Origin: Myxococcus eversor | GTDB taxonomy: Bacteria > Myxococcota > Myxococcia > Myxococcales > Myxococcaceae | Reading direction: 5' to 3' | Assembly: GCF_010894455.1 (NCBI RefSeq) | Contig: NZ_JAAIXY010000014.1 | Location: 1 to 64,000 of the forward strand | DNA length: 64,000 bases | Shown: positions 1 through 9,295 of the stretch, in pieces | Layout of the letters: every line of letters starts with the position of its first letter | How positions within the stretch are numbered: position 1 is the stretch's first letter | Program-made: the position numbers and the translations under genes | Notes under the pieces: generated by a model | Databases searched by the model: none | Told to the model about the DNA's origin: nothing | The model's input: only the letters and a program-made list of their open reading frames with translations

Positions 1-1996
1 CACCACCCATCGCGCCGCCGCCGCCGCCCGCCGTGGTGGCGGTGCTCGCGCCCTGGGGAGGAGCCGTGGTGCCCGCCGCGCCGCCACTCACGTCGAGGGT
101 GCCCGTGATGGCGGGACTGGCGCTGGAGAGCAGGTGGATGATGCCGCCACCGCCACCGCCGCCACCGCCCTTGCCCGCGCCGCCCGCGTTGTTGGCATCT
201 CCACCGCGAGCGCCCACCGCGCGGATGAATCCCCCCACCGTCACGTTGACCTTGCCCACGATGACGACGACTCCACCCGCGCCACCGCCAGCGCCGACGG
301 TGTTGCTCACCGCGGGACCGCCCGCATCGCCATTCGCGTTGATGACGCCGCCCGATGGCACCCGCACCGTGCCCTGCGAGAGGATGACCAGCGAGCCGCC
401 ACCTCCGGAGCCCGTCACCCCCGCGACCTTCGCGCCTGAGCCACCGCCCGTGGGACCCGGCCGCAGGAGCTGCGCGGCCTGGAGCGGCTGCAGGCCCAGG
501 CCCTTCTGCGGCTCGCCAGCGGCGGACCGGGACACGCCCGCCGTCGCGGGACCCGCGCCGCTGTCCTCGGTGCCCTGGTCCACGATGATGGTGCCGTTGA
601 TGGTGACGTCCCCCGTGGCGCGGATGACCGTGCCGCTCGGAACGATGAGGGTGCCGGTGACAGTCACCGTCGTGAACTGGAGGTGCTGCCGCCCCGCCAG
701 GGTGTTGAAGCCACCGGCCGTGGTGAGGTCCAACGTGTTGCCGGAGGCGACGGTCAGCGCGCCACCCGAGCCGTCACCATAGACGCCCGTCGAACCCGCC
801 GGCCCCTGCGGACCCGTCGCGCCGGTTGCACCCGTCGCGCCCGTCGCACCCGTTGCACCGGGGGTGCCCGGCGTACCCTGCGCGCCCGTCGCACCGGGAA
901 CGCCCTGGGGACCCTGGGCCCCCGCGCACACGTACCGCGTCAGCGCCGCATTGACCTCACCCGCGTCCAGCGCGCCGTTGCCGTTGGCGTCCTGCCCGAA
1001 CTGGAGCCGCACACCGCCCGTGGCGCAGTTGGCGCCCGCCGGCTCGGCGGCCGTCGCCGCCACCGAGTGGAGGCCCGCGGCGCCCTGCGGACCCGTCTGC
1101 CCTTGCAGACCCTGCGGACCCGTCTGCCCTTGCACGCCCTGCGGACCCTGGGGCCCCGCGCACACGAAGCGCGTCAGCGCATCGTTGACCTCGGCGGTGT
1201 CCAGCGTGCCATTGCGGTTGGTGTCCACGCCCACTTCCAGCTTCACGCCACCGGTGGCGCAGTTCGCTCCGGCCCCTTCGGCCGACGTGCGCACCAGCGC
1301 GCTCAAGCCCGTGGCGCCCTGCTGTCCCTGCTGCCCCTCCGGCCCCGTCCCGCCCTGAGGCCCTTGAGGCCCCACCGGGCCCACGGGCCCCACCGGACCC
1401 ACGGGGCCCACGCCGCCCGTCGCGCCGACCTCACCCTGCGGACCCTGGACGCCCTGCTGTCCCTGCGGCCCCTGCGGACCCTCGGCGCCACGAGGACCCT
1501 CGGCGCCACGAGGACCTTCGACACCCTGCGGACCCTGCGCGCCGTTGCACACGTAGCTGGTGACATCCACCTCTTCGTCATCCAGGTCGTCGTCCTCGTT
1601 GTCGTCGACGCCCGCCTCCAGCTTCACGCCGCCGGTGGCGCAGTTGGCACCCGCGGGCTCCACGGTCGTACGGGCCACGGCGGGCTTTCCTTCCTCACCC
1701 CGAGGCCCGTTGGCGGGACCCGCGGGACCCTCGGGACCTTGCGGCCCCACTGGGCCGACTGGACCCACGTCACCGTTGTCTCCCTTGGGGCCCACCTCGC
1801 CCTGCGCGCCTTCTGAACCGGCGGGACCTTGAGTGCCCGTTGGACCGGCGGGACCCGCGGGACCTTGCGGCCCCTGGGGACCTTGAGGGCCCTCCGAGCC
1901 TTCTTTGCAGGCGGACAACAGCAACAGCGCCGTCATCGGTAGCGCGCGCAGGCCCCGCGTCCAGTACGTGGGGTGTCGCCAGTTCATATGAGCCAT
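1..1996 (-). CDS. Collagen-like lipoprotein with DUF7151-type modules (3' end beyond window)
   Basis: Reads leftwards and is still open at base 1 (at least 665 codons). The ATG at 1996 has GAGGAG about 9 nt upstream; the in-frame ATG at 1987 is too far from it. The N-terminus has a basic start, a hydrophobic stretch and a lipobox ending LLLLSAC (Cys about residue 24), so a lipid-anchored envelope protein is predicted. Gly-X-Y tracts (about residues 34-100, 152-230, 280-305, 357-405; many GPQGPQG and GPAGPAG triplets) alternate with three copies of a module of about 43 residues carrying ANCATGGV, a D-x-N acidic loop and YVCNG or YVCAG (about 105-150, 235-279, 315-357), resembling DUF7151 (recalled, not searched). 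After residue 405 the protein is glycine-rich with beta-strand repeats, possibly a beta-helix stalk or adhesin. Function unknown; a surface fibre or adhesin is inferred. Confidence 0.85.
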   Translation of the reverse strand, partial: MAHMNWRHPTYWTRGLRALPMTALLLLSACKEGSEGPQGPQGPQGPAGPAGPTGTQGPAGSEGAQGEVGPKGDNGDVGPVGPVGPQGPEGPAGPANGPRGEEGKPAVARTTVEPAGANCATGGVKLEAGVDDNEDDDLDDEEVDVTSYVCNGAQGPQGVEGPRGAEGPRGAEGPQGPQGQQGVQGPQGEVGATGGVGPVGPVGPVGPVGPQGPQGGTGPEGQQGQQGATGLSALVRTSAEGAGANCATGGVKLEVGVDTNRNGTLDTAEVNDALTRFVCAGPQGPQGVQGQTGPQGLQGQTGPQGAAGLHSVAATAAEPAGANCATGGVRLQFGQDANGNGALDAGEVNAALTRYVCAGAQGPQGVPGATGAQGTPGTPGATGATGATGATGATGPQGPAGSTGVYGDGSGGALTVASGNTLDLTTAGGFNTLAGRQHLQFTTVTVTGTLIVPSGTVIRATGDVTINGTIIVDQGTEDSGAGPATAGVSRSAAGEPQKGLGLQPLQAAQLLRPGPTGGGSGAKVAGVTGSGGGGSLVILSQGTVRVPSGGVINANGDAGGPAVSNTVGAGGGAGGVVVIVGKVNVTVGGFIRAVGARGGDANNAGGAGKGGGGGGGGGIIHLLSSASPAITGTLDVSGGAAGTTAPPQGASTATTAGGGGGAMGG

Positions 1997-2015
1997 GGGG
2001 TGGTTCTCCTCGTCG

Positions 2016-2361
2016 TGCAACTCAGGGCCGCAGCGCAGAGCAAGTCACGAGCCAGGATGGATTTGCTTGGGGTGTGCGCCCCACTCAGCAGGGCGTGAGG
2101 GATTGTGACCTGAAAGGGCTCGCGTGAAATAGCCCTCCCCTCGCGTTCCGTGCGAACGCGACTCGCGTCACGCCGGAACGCATGACGCGACAAGGCACAT
2201 GACGCGAAGTCTTCACGCCCACTCTGGAAGCAGGCGCCCCACAGCGCGCCCCGACTCCAAAGTGACCCACGTATGAAGAGTGGCCGATGCTTTGCTCAGG
2301 ACACAAACGCGTGCTGAGTTTCGCGTGAAACACACACACTCAAGCAACGAAAGGCGTACAC
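2016..2361. other. Intergenic region between divergent genes 1996(-) and 2362(+)
   Basis: No convincing gene is seen in these 346 bases. The region must hold both divergent promoters, but no clear -35/-10 pair could be assigned. Visible small repeats: CATGACGCGA occurs twice (about 2179 and 2201), CGCGTGAAA occurs twice (about 2122 and 2324), and the second copy lies in the imperfect inverted repeat GTTTCGCGTGAAAC near the start of the downstream gene. Confidence 0.4.
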
Positions 2362-2886
2362 GTGTCCGAGCCCTATATCGGTGAAATCAAGCTTTTCGCG
2401 GGAAACTTTGCTCCGCGGGGTTGGCAGTTCTGCCAGGGCCAGATTCTCCCCATCGCGCAGAACACCGCGCTCTTCTCCATCCTGGGCACGACGTATGGAG
2501 GCAATGGGACGACGACCTTCGCGCTGCCGGACCTGCGCGGTCGCTATCCCATGCAGCCAGGCCAGGGGCCGGGCCTGTCGCCGCGGACGCTGGGTGAGCA
2601 GGGCGGTACTGAGACGGTGACGCTGGTTTCGACGCAGATGCCGGCGCACAACCACACGCTCAACGTCAGCTCGCAGCAGGGCGACACGGAGACCCCCATC
2701 GGCGTGGTGCTGGCGACGGACAGCACGGCGACGGTCCTCAACTACCGGGCCGCGCCCATCGACGGGACGATGAACCCGGCCGCCATCGGAATCGCGGGCG
2801 GCAACCAGCCGCACAACAACATGTCGCCGTTCCTGTGCCTCAACTTCATCATCGCGATGGAAGGCGTCTTCCCCTCGCGCAACTGA
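2362..2886 (+). CDS. Phage tail collar domain protein (microcystin-dependent protein type)
   Basis: 174 aa, GTG start. The N-terminal half matches the phage tail collar family: it begins SEPYIGEIKLFAGNFAPRGW, followed by CQGQILPIAQNTALFSILG, TYGGNG, TFALPDLRGR and a QMPAHNH segment. It ends in a hydrophobic strand and SPFLCLNFIIAMEG, the usual end of MdpB-like proteins. Relatives are short and are often found in groups in bacteria without phage genes; their role is unknown, and they are probably secreted or surface-associated trimers. Only one copy is here and no phage structural gene adjoins it, so this is not prophage evidence. Confidence 0.88.
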   Translation: MSEPYIGEIKLFAGNFAPRGWQFCQGQILPIAQNTALFSILGTTYGGNGTTTFALPDLRGRYPMQPGQGPGLSPRTLGEQGGTETVTLVSTQMPAHNHTLNVSSQQGDTETPIGVVLATDSTATVLNYRAAPIDGTMNPAAIGIAGGNQPHNNMSPFLCLNFIIAMEGVFPSRN

Positions 2887-3091
2887 CGCCGGAGTTCACG
2901 GGCGAGACGCGCCTCTTGGAGCGGGGCGCGTGCGGCATCGTCAGTGTCCGCGCCTGAACACGCCGTGCCTGGAGTCCGGGGCACGGGTGAGGCGGACCTG
3001 ACATCCACCGGCGCCTCGGTGCGGGGAGGCTGGCATCCAGGCGCGGCACTGCATACCCCACGAGGCGAGGCGCGCGTCGCGTGGGGGTCCG

Positions 3092-4192
3092 GTGGCGGAG
3101 CAGGGGGATACGAGGCAGGGCTCCCAGGTGACACCGAAGACGGTGCTCACCGTGTGCTTCGTGGTGCTGGCGGTGCTGGCGCTCGTGGTGCTGGTGGTGC
3201 GCACGCGGGTCGCCCTGACGCTGACGGGCATCGCGGCGCTGCTGGCGCTGGCGCTGGAGCACGGCGTCTCGCGGCTGGAGCGGTGGAAGATGCCGCGGGC
3301 GCTGGCCATCGCGACGATGTTGCTCGCCGCGCTGACGGTGCTGGCGCTGCTGGCGTTGCTGGTGATTCCGGCGGCGGCGGCGCAGGTGGATGCGCTGGTG
3401 GTGCAGTGGCCCCACCTCTGGCAGGAGGTGCGCGAGTCACGTCCCTTCCGGGGGCTGAGCGAGCGGCTGCAGAACCTGGGGTGGGCGCGGCAGCTCGAGG
3501 ACGCCACGCCGGAGCTCGCCACGGGGACGTTGCCGAGGCTGGTGGTGCAGGCCATCGGCAGCATGGTGGGGCTGGTGGGAGGGGCGCTCAGCGTCTTCTT
3601 CCTCGTCGTCTTCATGCTCGTCTTCGGAGGGGGACTGTTGAAGCGGCTGCTGGATTTGCCGACGCCGGAGCACCGGATGCGCTACGTGCGCGTGCTGCGC
3701 AACGTGTACCGGGCCACGGGTGGGTACCTGATGGGGCTCACGCTCATCTGCACCTTCAACGCGCTGCTCACGTCCACGGTGCTGGCGGTGCTGGGGGTGC
3801 CGTACTTCCTGCCGCTGGGCATCGTGAGTGGCTTCTCCAGCATGGTGCCCTACGCGGGGCCGGTGATGGCGGGAAGCCTCATCACGCTGCTGACGTGGGC
3901 GACGGGCGGGATGTGGATGGCGCTGGGGGTGCTGACGTACTTCGTGCTGTACGGGCAGTTGGAGGGCAACGTGCTGGCGCCGCTCGTGTTCCGGCGCACG
4001 GTGCACGTCAACCCGCTGCTCATCCTGCTGGCGGTGCTGTTCTGCGCGGAGCTGGCGGGCGTCGTCGGCGCGGTGGTGGCGGTGCCCGTCGCGGCCACGG
4101 TGCAGATTCTCATCCGGGAGATGCTCCTGTTCCGACAGGAGCGCAGCCTCGCCCGCGTGGGCTCCTCCGTGTTGCCACCCGGGCCGTCCTGA
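3092..4192 (+). CDS. AI-2E family transporter (PF01594-type permease)
   Basis: 366 aa, GTG start. Three hydrophobic segments at the N-terminus (about residues 17-38, 40-60, 68-95) are followed by a soluble stretch (about 100-150) and five more membrane segments, the usual eight-helix AI-2E topology. Family marks include the segment around SGFSSMVPYAGPV, the LEGNVLAPLVF segment and HVNPLLILLAVLFCAELAG near the C-terminus. The family includes the AI-2 exporter TqsA and sodium/proton antiporters, so the substrate cannot be named. It ends 10 bp before the convergent stop of bioA. Confidence 0.9.
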   Translation: MAEQGDTRQGSQVTPKTVLTVCFVVLAVLALVVLVVRTRVALTLTGIAALLALALEHGVSRLERWKMPRALAIATMLLAALTVLALLALLVIPAAAAQVDALVVQWPHLWQEVRESRPFRGLSERLQNLGWARQLEDATPELATGTLPRLVVQAIGSMVGLVGGALSVFFLVVFMLVFGGGLLKRLLDLPTPEHRMRYVRVLRNVYRATGGYLMGLTLICTFNALLTSTVLAVLGVPYFLPLGIVSGFSSMVPYAGPVMAGSLITLLTWATGGMWMALGVLTYFVLYGQLEGNVLAPLVFRRTVHVNPLLILLAVLFCAELAGVVGAVVAVPVAATVQILIREMLLFRQERSLARVGSSVLPPGPS

Positions 4193-4202
4193 CGAGCTTC
4201 CG

Positions 4203-5534
4203 TCAGCCGCGCGCCACCTCTCGCAGCGACTCCTCCACGCCGGCCAGCAGCTCGTCGAGCGCGGCGTCGGGGATGTTGAGCGCGGGCGCGATGTACACGG
4301 TGTCCCCGAGCGGGCGCAGGTAGAGCCCGCGTCGCCGCGCCGCCTCGTACACGCGCCACCCGCTGCTCGCGAGATACCCTCCGCCGCCCAGGTCCACCGC
4401 GCCCACCATGCCGATGGCGCGCGGACGCACGAGCCCGGGGAGCGTCGCCGCCATGCGCTCGAAGGCGGCCTTCACCTTCGGCGCCTTGCGAGCCACCTGC
4501 CCCAGCACGTCCTCGTCGCGATACACGGCCAGCACTTCGCGGGCGACGGCCGCGCCCAGCGGGTTGCCGCAGTACGAGTGCCCGTAGTACAGCGCGCGCG
4601 ACGCGGCCCCGAGGAAGCCCGAGAAGATGCGCTCGGACGCGAGCGTCACGGCGAACGGCATCAGTCCGCCCGAGAGGGCCTTGGCCAGACAGAGCAGGTC
4701 CGGCACCACGCCCGCCAGGTCCACGGCGAAGCGAGCCCCCGTGCGGCCCAGGCCGGTGAAGACCTCGTCGGCGATGAGGAAGGTGTCCACCGCGCGGGTG
4801 GCCTCGCGCACCGCGCGCAGGAAGTCCGGCGAGTACATCTGCATGCCGGCGGCGCCCTGGATGATGGGCTCGACGATGACGCCGGCGATTTCGTCCGGGT
4901 GCTCGCGCAGCGCGGCCTGGACCTGGGCGAAGGCGCGCTCCCAGCCACCCTCCTCCGCCGGAGACGGCACGTGCACCACGTCGAAGAGGAGCGGTCCGAA
5001 GACCTCGCGGAACAGGGGCACGCCGCCCACGCTGGTGGAGCCGATGGTCTCCCCGTGGAACGCGCCGGAGAGGGTGATGAAGCGCGTGCGCCCAGGCTGG
5101 CCGTTCTGCGCCCAGTACTGGGCGGTCATCTTGATGGCCACCTCCACCGCGGTGCTGCCGTTGTCGGAGAAGAAGGCGCGCGTCAGCCGCTCACCGGCGG
5201 GCAGCTCCGGCCGGTCCGCGCCAGGCGCAATCGCCGCCAGCTCCGAGGCGAGCGCCGCGGCGGGCTCGTGGGTGATGCCCGCGAGCGAGACATGCGGCAG
5301 CCTGCCCGCCTGCTCGGTGAGGGCGCGCAGGAGGCGCGGGTGGCGGTGGCCCAGGGTGGACACCCACCAGGAGCCATTCGCGTCGAGGTAGCGCCGGCCA
5401 TCCACGTCGAAGAGGTAGGGCCCCTCCGCGCGGGAGATGACCAGCGGGTCGGTCCCCGCGATGTACGCCTCCATGGCGGTGTACGGGTGCCAGACGTGCC
5501 CCTTGTCCAGCTTGACGATGTCGGCCCGCTCCAC
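4203..5534 (-). CDS. bioA: Adenosylmethionine-8-amino-7-oxononanoate aminotransferase
   Basis: Fold-type I PLP aminotransferase (443 aa) of biotin synthesis, converting KAPA to DAPA with S-adenosylmethionine as amino donor. Class III landmarks: HVWHPYT near the start, DANGSWWVS, FFSDNGSTAVEVAIKM, SGAFHGETIG, the PLP-ring aspartate in LIADEVFTG (Asp256) and the Schiff-base lysine in CLAKALSGG (Lys285). The start chosen is GTG at 5534, with GAGAAGGGG seven bases upstream; it gives MERADIVKLDKGHVWHPYT, the normal N-terminus. An in-frame ATG at 5597 would add 21 residues unlike the family. No other biotin gene adjoins it and no BirA operator was recognised. Confidence 0.93.
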   Translation of the reverse strand: MERADIVKLDKGHVWHPYTAMEAYIAGTDPLVISRAEGPYLFDVDGRRYLDANGSWWVSTLGHRHPRLLRALTEQAGRLPHVSLAGITHEPAAALASELAAIAPGADRPELPAGERLTRAFFSDNGSTAVEVAIKMTAQYWAQNGQPGRTRFITLSGAFHGETIGSTSVGGVPLFREVFGPLLFDVVHVPSPAEEGGWERAFAQVQAALREHPDEIAGVIVEPIIQGAAGMQMYSPDFLRAVREATRAVDTFLIADEVFTGLGRTGARFAVDLAGVVPDLLCLAKALSGGLMPFAVTLASERIFSGFLGAASRALYYGHSYCGNPLGAAVAREVLAVYRDEDVLGQVARKAPKVKAAFERMAATLPGLVRPRAIGMVGAVDLGGGGYLASSGWRVYEAARRRGLYLRPLGDTVYIAPALNIPDAALDELLAGVEESLREVARG

Positions 5535-5751
5535 GTGTGCACCCCTTCTCGACGAGTGTGAGGAGGTGCTCCGTACCGGAAATCGAGCCCCTGTCATCGC
5601 GCGTCATGCCCTGGCGCGGTGCGTCCGACTGATGGGGGCCTGAAGTCAGGGCCCACCCGGCCGCCTTCCGGGGGCAACTTCCGGCCGGGGATGACGTGGC
5701 CATGACATGGCCGGTGTTTTCCTGGCTCTGACACCGACCCGGGAAAGCGCC

Positions 5752-6549
5752 ATGGCCGTCCTCGTCTTCTTCGTTTCGCACTGGCTGCTCTGTGTCTTCT
5801 TCCAGAGCTTCTTCCAGCACCGGTACTCCGCGCACCGCATGTACACCATGGGTCCGCGCACGGAGCGGGTGATGCACCTGCTCACGTACCTGGTGCAGGG
5901 CTCGTCGTACCTGTCGCCCAAGGCCTACGCGATTCTGCACCGCGAGCACCATGCCTTCTCGGACACGGAGAAGGACCCGCACTCGCCGCACTTCTTCACG
6001 GACGTGTTCCGGATGATGTTGCACACGAAGAAGCGCTACGAGGACTACACGGCGGGCCGGGGGCAGCCGGAGGCCCGGTTCCTCGGCGGCTATCCCGAGT
6101 GGCCGTTGGTGGACGACACGCTGCGCACGTCCTGGGCGGCGACGGTGTTCTGGGTGGGGCTGTACACGTCGTTCTACGTGGCCTTCGCGACGGCGCCCTG
6201 GCAGTTCCTGCTGTTGCCGGTGCACTTCCTGATGGGACCTGTGCACGGGGCCATCGTGAACTGGTGCGGGCACAAGTACGGCTACCGGAACTTCGAAGGC
6301 GGCGACAAGTCGCGCAACACGCTGCCCATCGAGGTGCTCTGCATGGGTGAGCTGTTCCAGAACAACCACCACAAGTTCGGCAGCAGCCCCAACTTCGCGG
6401 CGCGCAAGTTCGAAATCGACCCCACGTGGCAGGTGATGCGCGTGCTGGCGAAGCTGGGGGTCATCCGCATCGCGACGCCGCAGCGGGCGGTGTGGCCGGA
6501 GCCTCGGCGAGAGGCCGCGCACGACGCGGGCGCCGCCCGGGCGGCCTGA
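5752..6549 (+). CDS. Acyl-CoA/fatty acid desaturase, membrane di-iron type
   Basis: 265 aa integral membrane oxygenase that introduces a double bond into fatty acyl chains. It has the three histidine boxes that bind the di-iron centre: HRYSAH (23-28), HREHH (63-67) and NNHHK (204-208), plus NWCGHK before the last box. Hydrophobic helices precede box 1 and lie at about 125-165. The start at 5752 is preferred because it gives MAVLVFFVSHWLL leading straight into box 1; an ATG at 5707 would add 15 residues. Spacing of boxes 1 and 2 fits delta-9-type acyl-CoA desaturases, but regiospecificity cannot be read from sequence. Confidence 0.9.
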   Translation: MAVLVFFVSHWLLCVFFQSFFQHRYSAHRMYTMGPRTERVMHLLTYLVQGSSYLSPKAYAILHREHHAFSDTEKDPHSPHFFTDVFRMMLHTKKRYEDYTAGRGQPEARFLGGYPEWPLVDDTLRTSWAATVFWVGLYTSFYVAFATAPWQFLLLPVHFLMGPVHGAIVNWCGHKYGYRNFEGGDKSRNTLPIEVLCMGELFQNNHHKFGSSPNFAARKFEIDPTWQVMRVLAKLGVIRIATPQRAVWPEPRREAAHDAGAARAA

Positions 6550-6848
6550 GTCCGTCGTCCCCTGAGTGGACCGAACCGGAGGGAAGAGGCCCCGAAGCCT
6601 CCTCCCCCGGCGAACGGGCCGCCTGGCTGGAAGGACCGCCAGCGCGCCGAACCGAGGAGGCTCCTCGGTGAACGGGCCTCCTGGCAGCCAGGACACGCGA
6701 GCGCCGCGCCTCCGAGAGGCCGCGAGCCGAGCCCGAGCCCGGCAGGGGCGCGCGGATCAGAGCGAGCTGGCGGGTAGGCGGGCCGGAGGCCGACACAAGC
6801 CCACGGCCAGGCGGCGCGAACGCGGGGCGCGCGTTAAAACCCACCCCC
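6550..6848. other. Intergenic region with a perfect GC hairpin (6651-6669)
   Basis: Non-coding on both strands as far as can be seen. It contains ACCGAGGA-GGC-TCCTCGGT at 6651-6669, an 8-bp stem with a 3-nt loop. There is no T-run, so it could be a weak terminator for the desaturase or a protein-binding site. Two similar phrases, GAACGGGCCGCCTGGC (about 6612) and GAACGGGCCTCCTGGC (about 6670), flank it. Confidence 0.45.
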
Positions 6849-8021
6849 GTGCCCACAGACACCTCACTCCGCCTCCGCATCCTCGACGCAGTGACAGACG
6901 TCCCGGCCGCTGACTGGGACGCGCTCGCCGGTCCGGACGCGCCGCCCTTCGCGCGCCACGCCTGGCTGGCGGCGATGGAGGAGAGCGGCAGCGCGACCGA
7001 GGAAACGGGTTGGGCGCCGCACCACCTGACGCTGTGGCGAGGCAAGAAGCTGGTGGCGGCAGCGCCCGCGTACCGGAAGTTCCACAGCATGGGTGAGTAC
7101 ATCTACGACTTCGGGTGGGCGGATGCGGCGGCCCGGCTCGGGGTGGAGTACTACCCGAAGCTCATCGTCGGAGGGCCGCTGTCCCCGGCCACGGTGCCGC
7201 GCATGCTCATCGCCCAGGGGGAGGACGTGCCGGCGTTGCGCAAGGCGCTGCTGTCCGCGGCGGTGGAGAGCGCGCAGGAGACGGGGTGCTCCTCCGTGCA
7301 CATCCTGTATCCGACGGACGAGGAGGCGGACTTCCTGGAGGAGCAGGGGCTGGCGCGGCGGGTGACGCTCCAGTTCCAGTGGAAGAACCCGGGCTACGCC
7401 AGCTACGACGAATACCTGTCGCGCTTCGACTCCAAGCGACGCAATCAGTTCAAGCGCGAGCGGGCGGCGGCGGCCACGCAGGGAATCACGCTGCGCACGG
7501 TGCGAAGCGAGGAGCTGACACCGGCGCACGCGAAGCGCGCGTATGCGTTCTACGAGGCCACGTGCGAGCGACACTCCTGGGGCCGGATACAGCTCACACC
7601 GGGGTTCTTCTCGCGAGTGTTCAAGGCGATGCCGGACACGGTGGAGATGGTGGAGGCGGTGCGCGAGGGACGGGTCATCGCGGGGGCCTTCAACCTGGCG
7701 ACGAAGGAGCGGCTGTACGGACGCTATTGGGGGAGCACCGAGACGCATCCGTTCCTGCACTTCCACGTGTGCCTGTACCACTCGGTGGACGACTGCATCC
7801 GAGCGGGGCGCAAGGTGTTCGAGCCGGGCGCGGGTGGCGAGCACAAGGTGTCCCGGGGCTTCGAGCCCACGGCGGTGCACAGCGCGCACGTGATTTTCGA
7901 CCGCCGGTTGGACAGCGCGGTGCGCGACTACGTGAGACGCGAGCGCGCACGATTGAGCATGGCGGTGGAAGAGGCGGAGCAGATCTCCGGTCTCAAGCCC
8001 TGGCCCCTGCCGAAAACCTAG
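6849..8021 (+). CDS. FemAB-like acyltransferase (COG3146 / PF04339 type)
   Basis: 390 aa, GTG start, cytosolic. It has the COG3146 'peptidogalycan biosynthesis / FemAB-like' layout: PPFARHAWLAAMEESGS near the N-terminus, a core with YDFGWADAAARLG and YYPKLIVGGPLSP, and a C-terminal GNAT half with FDSKRRNQFKRER, GAFNLATKERLYGRYWG, LHFHVCLYHSVDDCI and FEPGAGGEHKVSRGFEP. In this family the C-terminal half is a GNAT fold and the acceptor is unknown; transfer of aminoacyl or acyl groups is inferred from distant similarity to FemX and leucyl-transferases. It is not in an operon with a recognised cell-wall gene. Confidence 0.87.
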   Translation: MPTDTSLRLRILDAVTDVPAADWDALAGPDAPPFARHAWLAAMEESGSATEETGWAPHHLTLWRGKKLVAAAPAYRKFHSMGEYIYDFGWADAAARLGVEYYPKLIVGGPLSPATVPRMLIAQGEDVPALRKALLSAAVESAQETGCSSVHILYPTDEEADFLEEQGLARRVTLQFQWKNPGYASYDEYLSRFDSKRRNQFKRERAAAATQGITLRTVRSEELTPAHAKRAYAFYEATCERHSWGRIQLTPGFFSRVFKAMPDTVEMVEAVREGRVIAGAFNLATKERLYGRYWGSTETHPFLHFHVCLYHSVDDCIRAGRKVFEPGAGGEHKVSRGFEPTAVHSAHVIFDRRLDSAVRDYVRRERARLSMAVEEAEQISGLKPWPLPKT

Positions 8022-8061
8022 ACAGGGACCGCTCGGGCCCAATCCCAGACAGACACCTGGC

Positions 8062-9102
8062 TCACCGGACCGGGTGTGTCGTCCAACGCTTCCCGTCCAC
8101 ACTCGAGGCCAGCACGTGGCTTCCGGCCAGCCACAGCCGGTCATCTCCCACGACGAGCCGGCCCACGTCCGACACGTTCCTCGCCACGGACGACTCCTTG
8201 GGAACGGCACACCGCTCGAAGCCCGAGGCATCCACGCGGTAGACGTTGTCCTCATCCGCCACGAAGAACTCGCCATTCCACCGCTCGGCCGAGTGGATGC
8301 GCCCGACGCGAGCGACGACGCGACACGCCTCCGCCGTGCCCAGGATGACGTCCCCCTGCGTCGTCCCGGCGACCACATCGCCCGAGGGGAAACACCGCAC
8401 GAACGACACCTCCCCGCGCGGGAACGAATGGACCTCGCGCCAGCCGCCCTCCCCATGCATCCAGATGCTCCGGCCGCCCGCGTAGAGCACCCGCGCCCCA
8501 TCCGCCCCTGGACAGCTGTCCAGCGCGAGCACCCGCCCCGGCAACTGCCCCAGCGACTGCGTCCAGCGCAGGGCCCCCTCGGCGCGCACGAGCAGCCCTA
8601 CCTCCGCGGGCGAGTCGAGCTCGAAACCCCGGCTCCCCGCCATCACGATGTCCTCACCGCTGAAGCACACCCGCGTCTCCACCAGACCCACCGGAACGCC
8701 CTCGTACTCCAGCGACTCCCACTTCCCGCTTTCGCTCGAACGGATGGCCAGGAAGTGCGCCGAGCCGCCATACGAGACCAACGCCCCATGGCGGTTGGCT
8801 CCCAGTCGACACAGGGCGTCGATGGTCCCCACCACCACTGCCCTCTCCAGGGTCCACGCGCCCGCCGTGCGCACCGCTACATGCTGGTAATCATCCACCT
8901 CGAACCTGGCGTCGTCCGGGTCGGAGTCGGAGTCGACCAGGCCCCAGTACGCCTCCGCGTCCACGGGCTGGTTCCACTCCTCGACCGGGCCCGGACCGCC
9001 TCCGAAGTCATTGTCCGGATGGGGGTGGCTGACGACCAGCATCAGCTCCTGCGCGTCACGGATGCAGCCTCCCGACACGACGCCCCGAAACGCATGCTCC
9101 AC
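8062..9102 (-). CDS. Hypothetical protein, probable beta-propeller
   Basis: 346 aa, GTG start at 9102 with GGGAGGGG just upstream. No signal peptide or membrane segment. The sequence is a chain of short beta-strands with repeated phrases of the type 'ALVSYGGSAHFLAIRSS', 'VVAGTTQGDVILG' and 'RLVVGDDRLWLAGSHVLASS', ending in DGKRWTTHP, as in YCF48-like or WD-type propellers. The N-terminal 60 residues are rich in Asp, Pro and Trp. No catalytic motif was found. Its stop is 41 bp from the convergent stop of the FemAB-like gene. Function unknown. Confidence 0.7.
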   Translation of the reverse strand: MEHAFRGVVSGGCIRDAQELMLVVSHPHPDNDFGGGPGPVEEWNQPVDAEAYWGLVDSDSDPDDARFEVDDYQHVAVRTAGAWTLERAVVVGTIDALCRLGANRHGALVSYGGSAHFLAIRSSESGKWESLEYEGVPVGLVETRVCFSGEDIVMAGSRGFELDSPAEVGLLVRAEGALRWTQSLGQLPGRVLALDSCPGADGARVLYAGGRSIWMHGEGGWREVHSFPRGEVSFVRCFPSGDVVAGTTQGDVILGTAEACRVVARVGRIHSAERWNGEFFVADEDNVYRVDASGFERCAVPKESSVARNVSDVGRLVVGDDRLWLAGSHVLASSVDGKRWTTHPVR

Positions 9103-9295
9103 GCGGCCCCTCCCAGGCGGAAACCTCGGCTCCCCGCCTATCCCACCAGGGGGAGACAGGCCAGCGCCCCCACCCTTTCCGAGGCTCCGGAGGGCAGCCG
9201 GGAGGGAGGGCCCCTGTTTCCCATCCGCCAGCCGCGAGGGGGGACCCTCACGTGGAAGTTGTGAAACCGGGGTGACCCTCTAGAGTGGGGCCGTC

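Noticed and set aside
2362-2886. Prophage remnant suggested by the tail-collar protein
   Set aside because: No other phage gene, integrase or attachment site adjoins; such proteins are common outside prophages in myxobacteria.
2944-4323. Plus-strand frame of 459 codons in the AI-2E region
   Set aside because: Gly/Ala/Arg-rich shadow of the AI-2E permease in a different frame.
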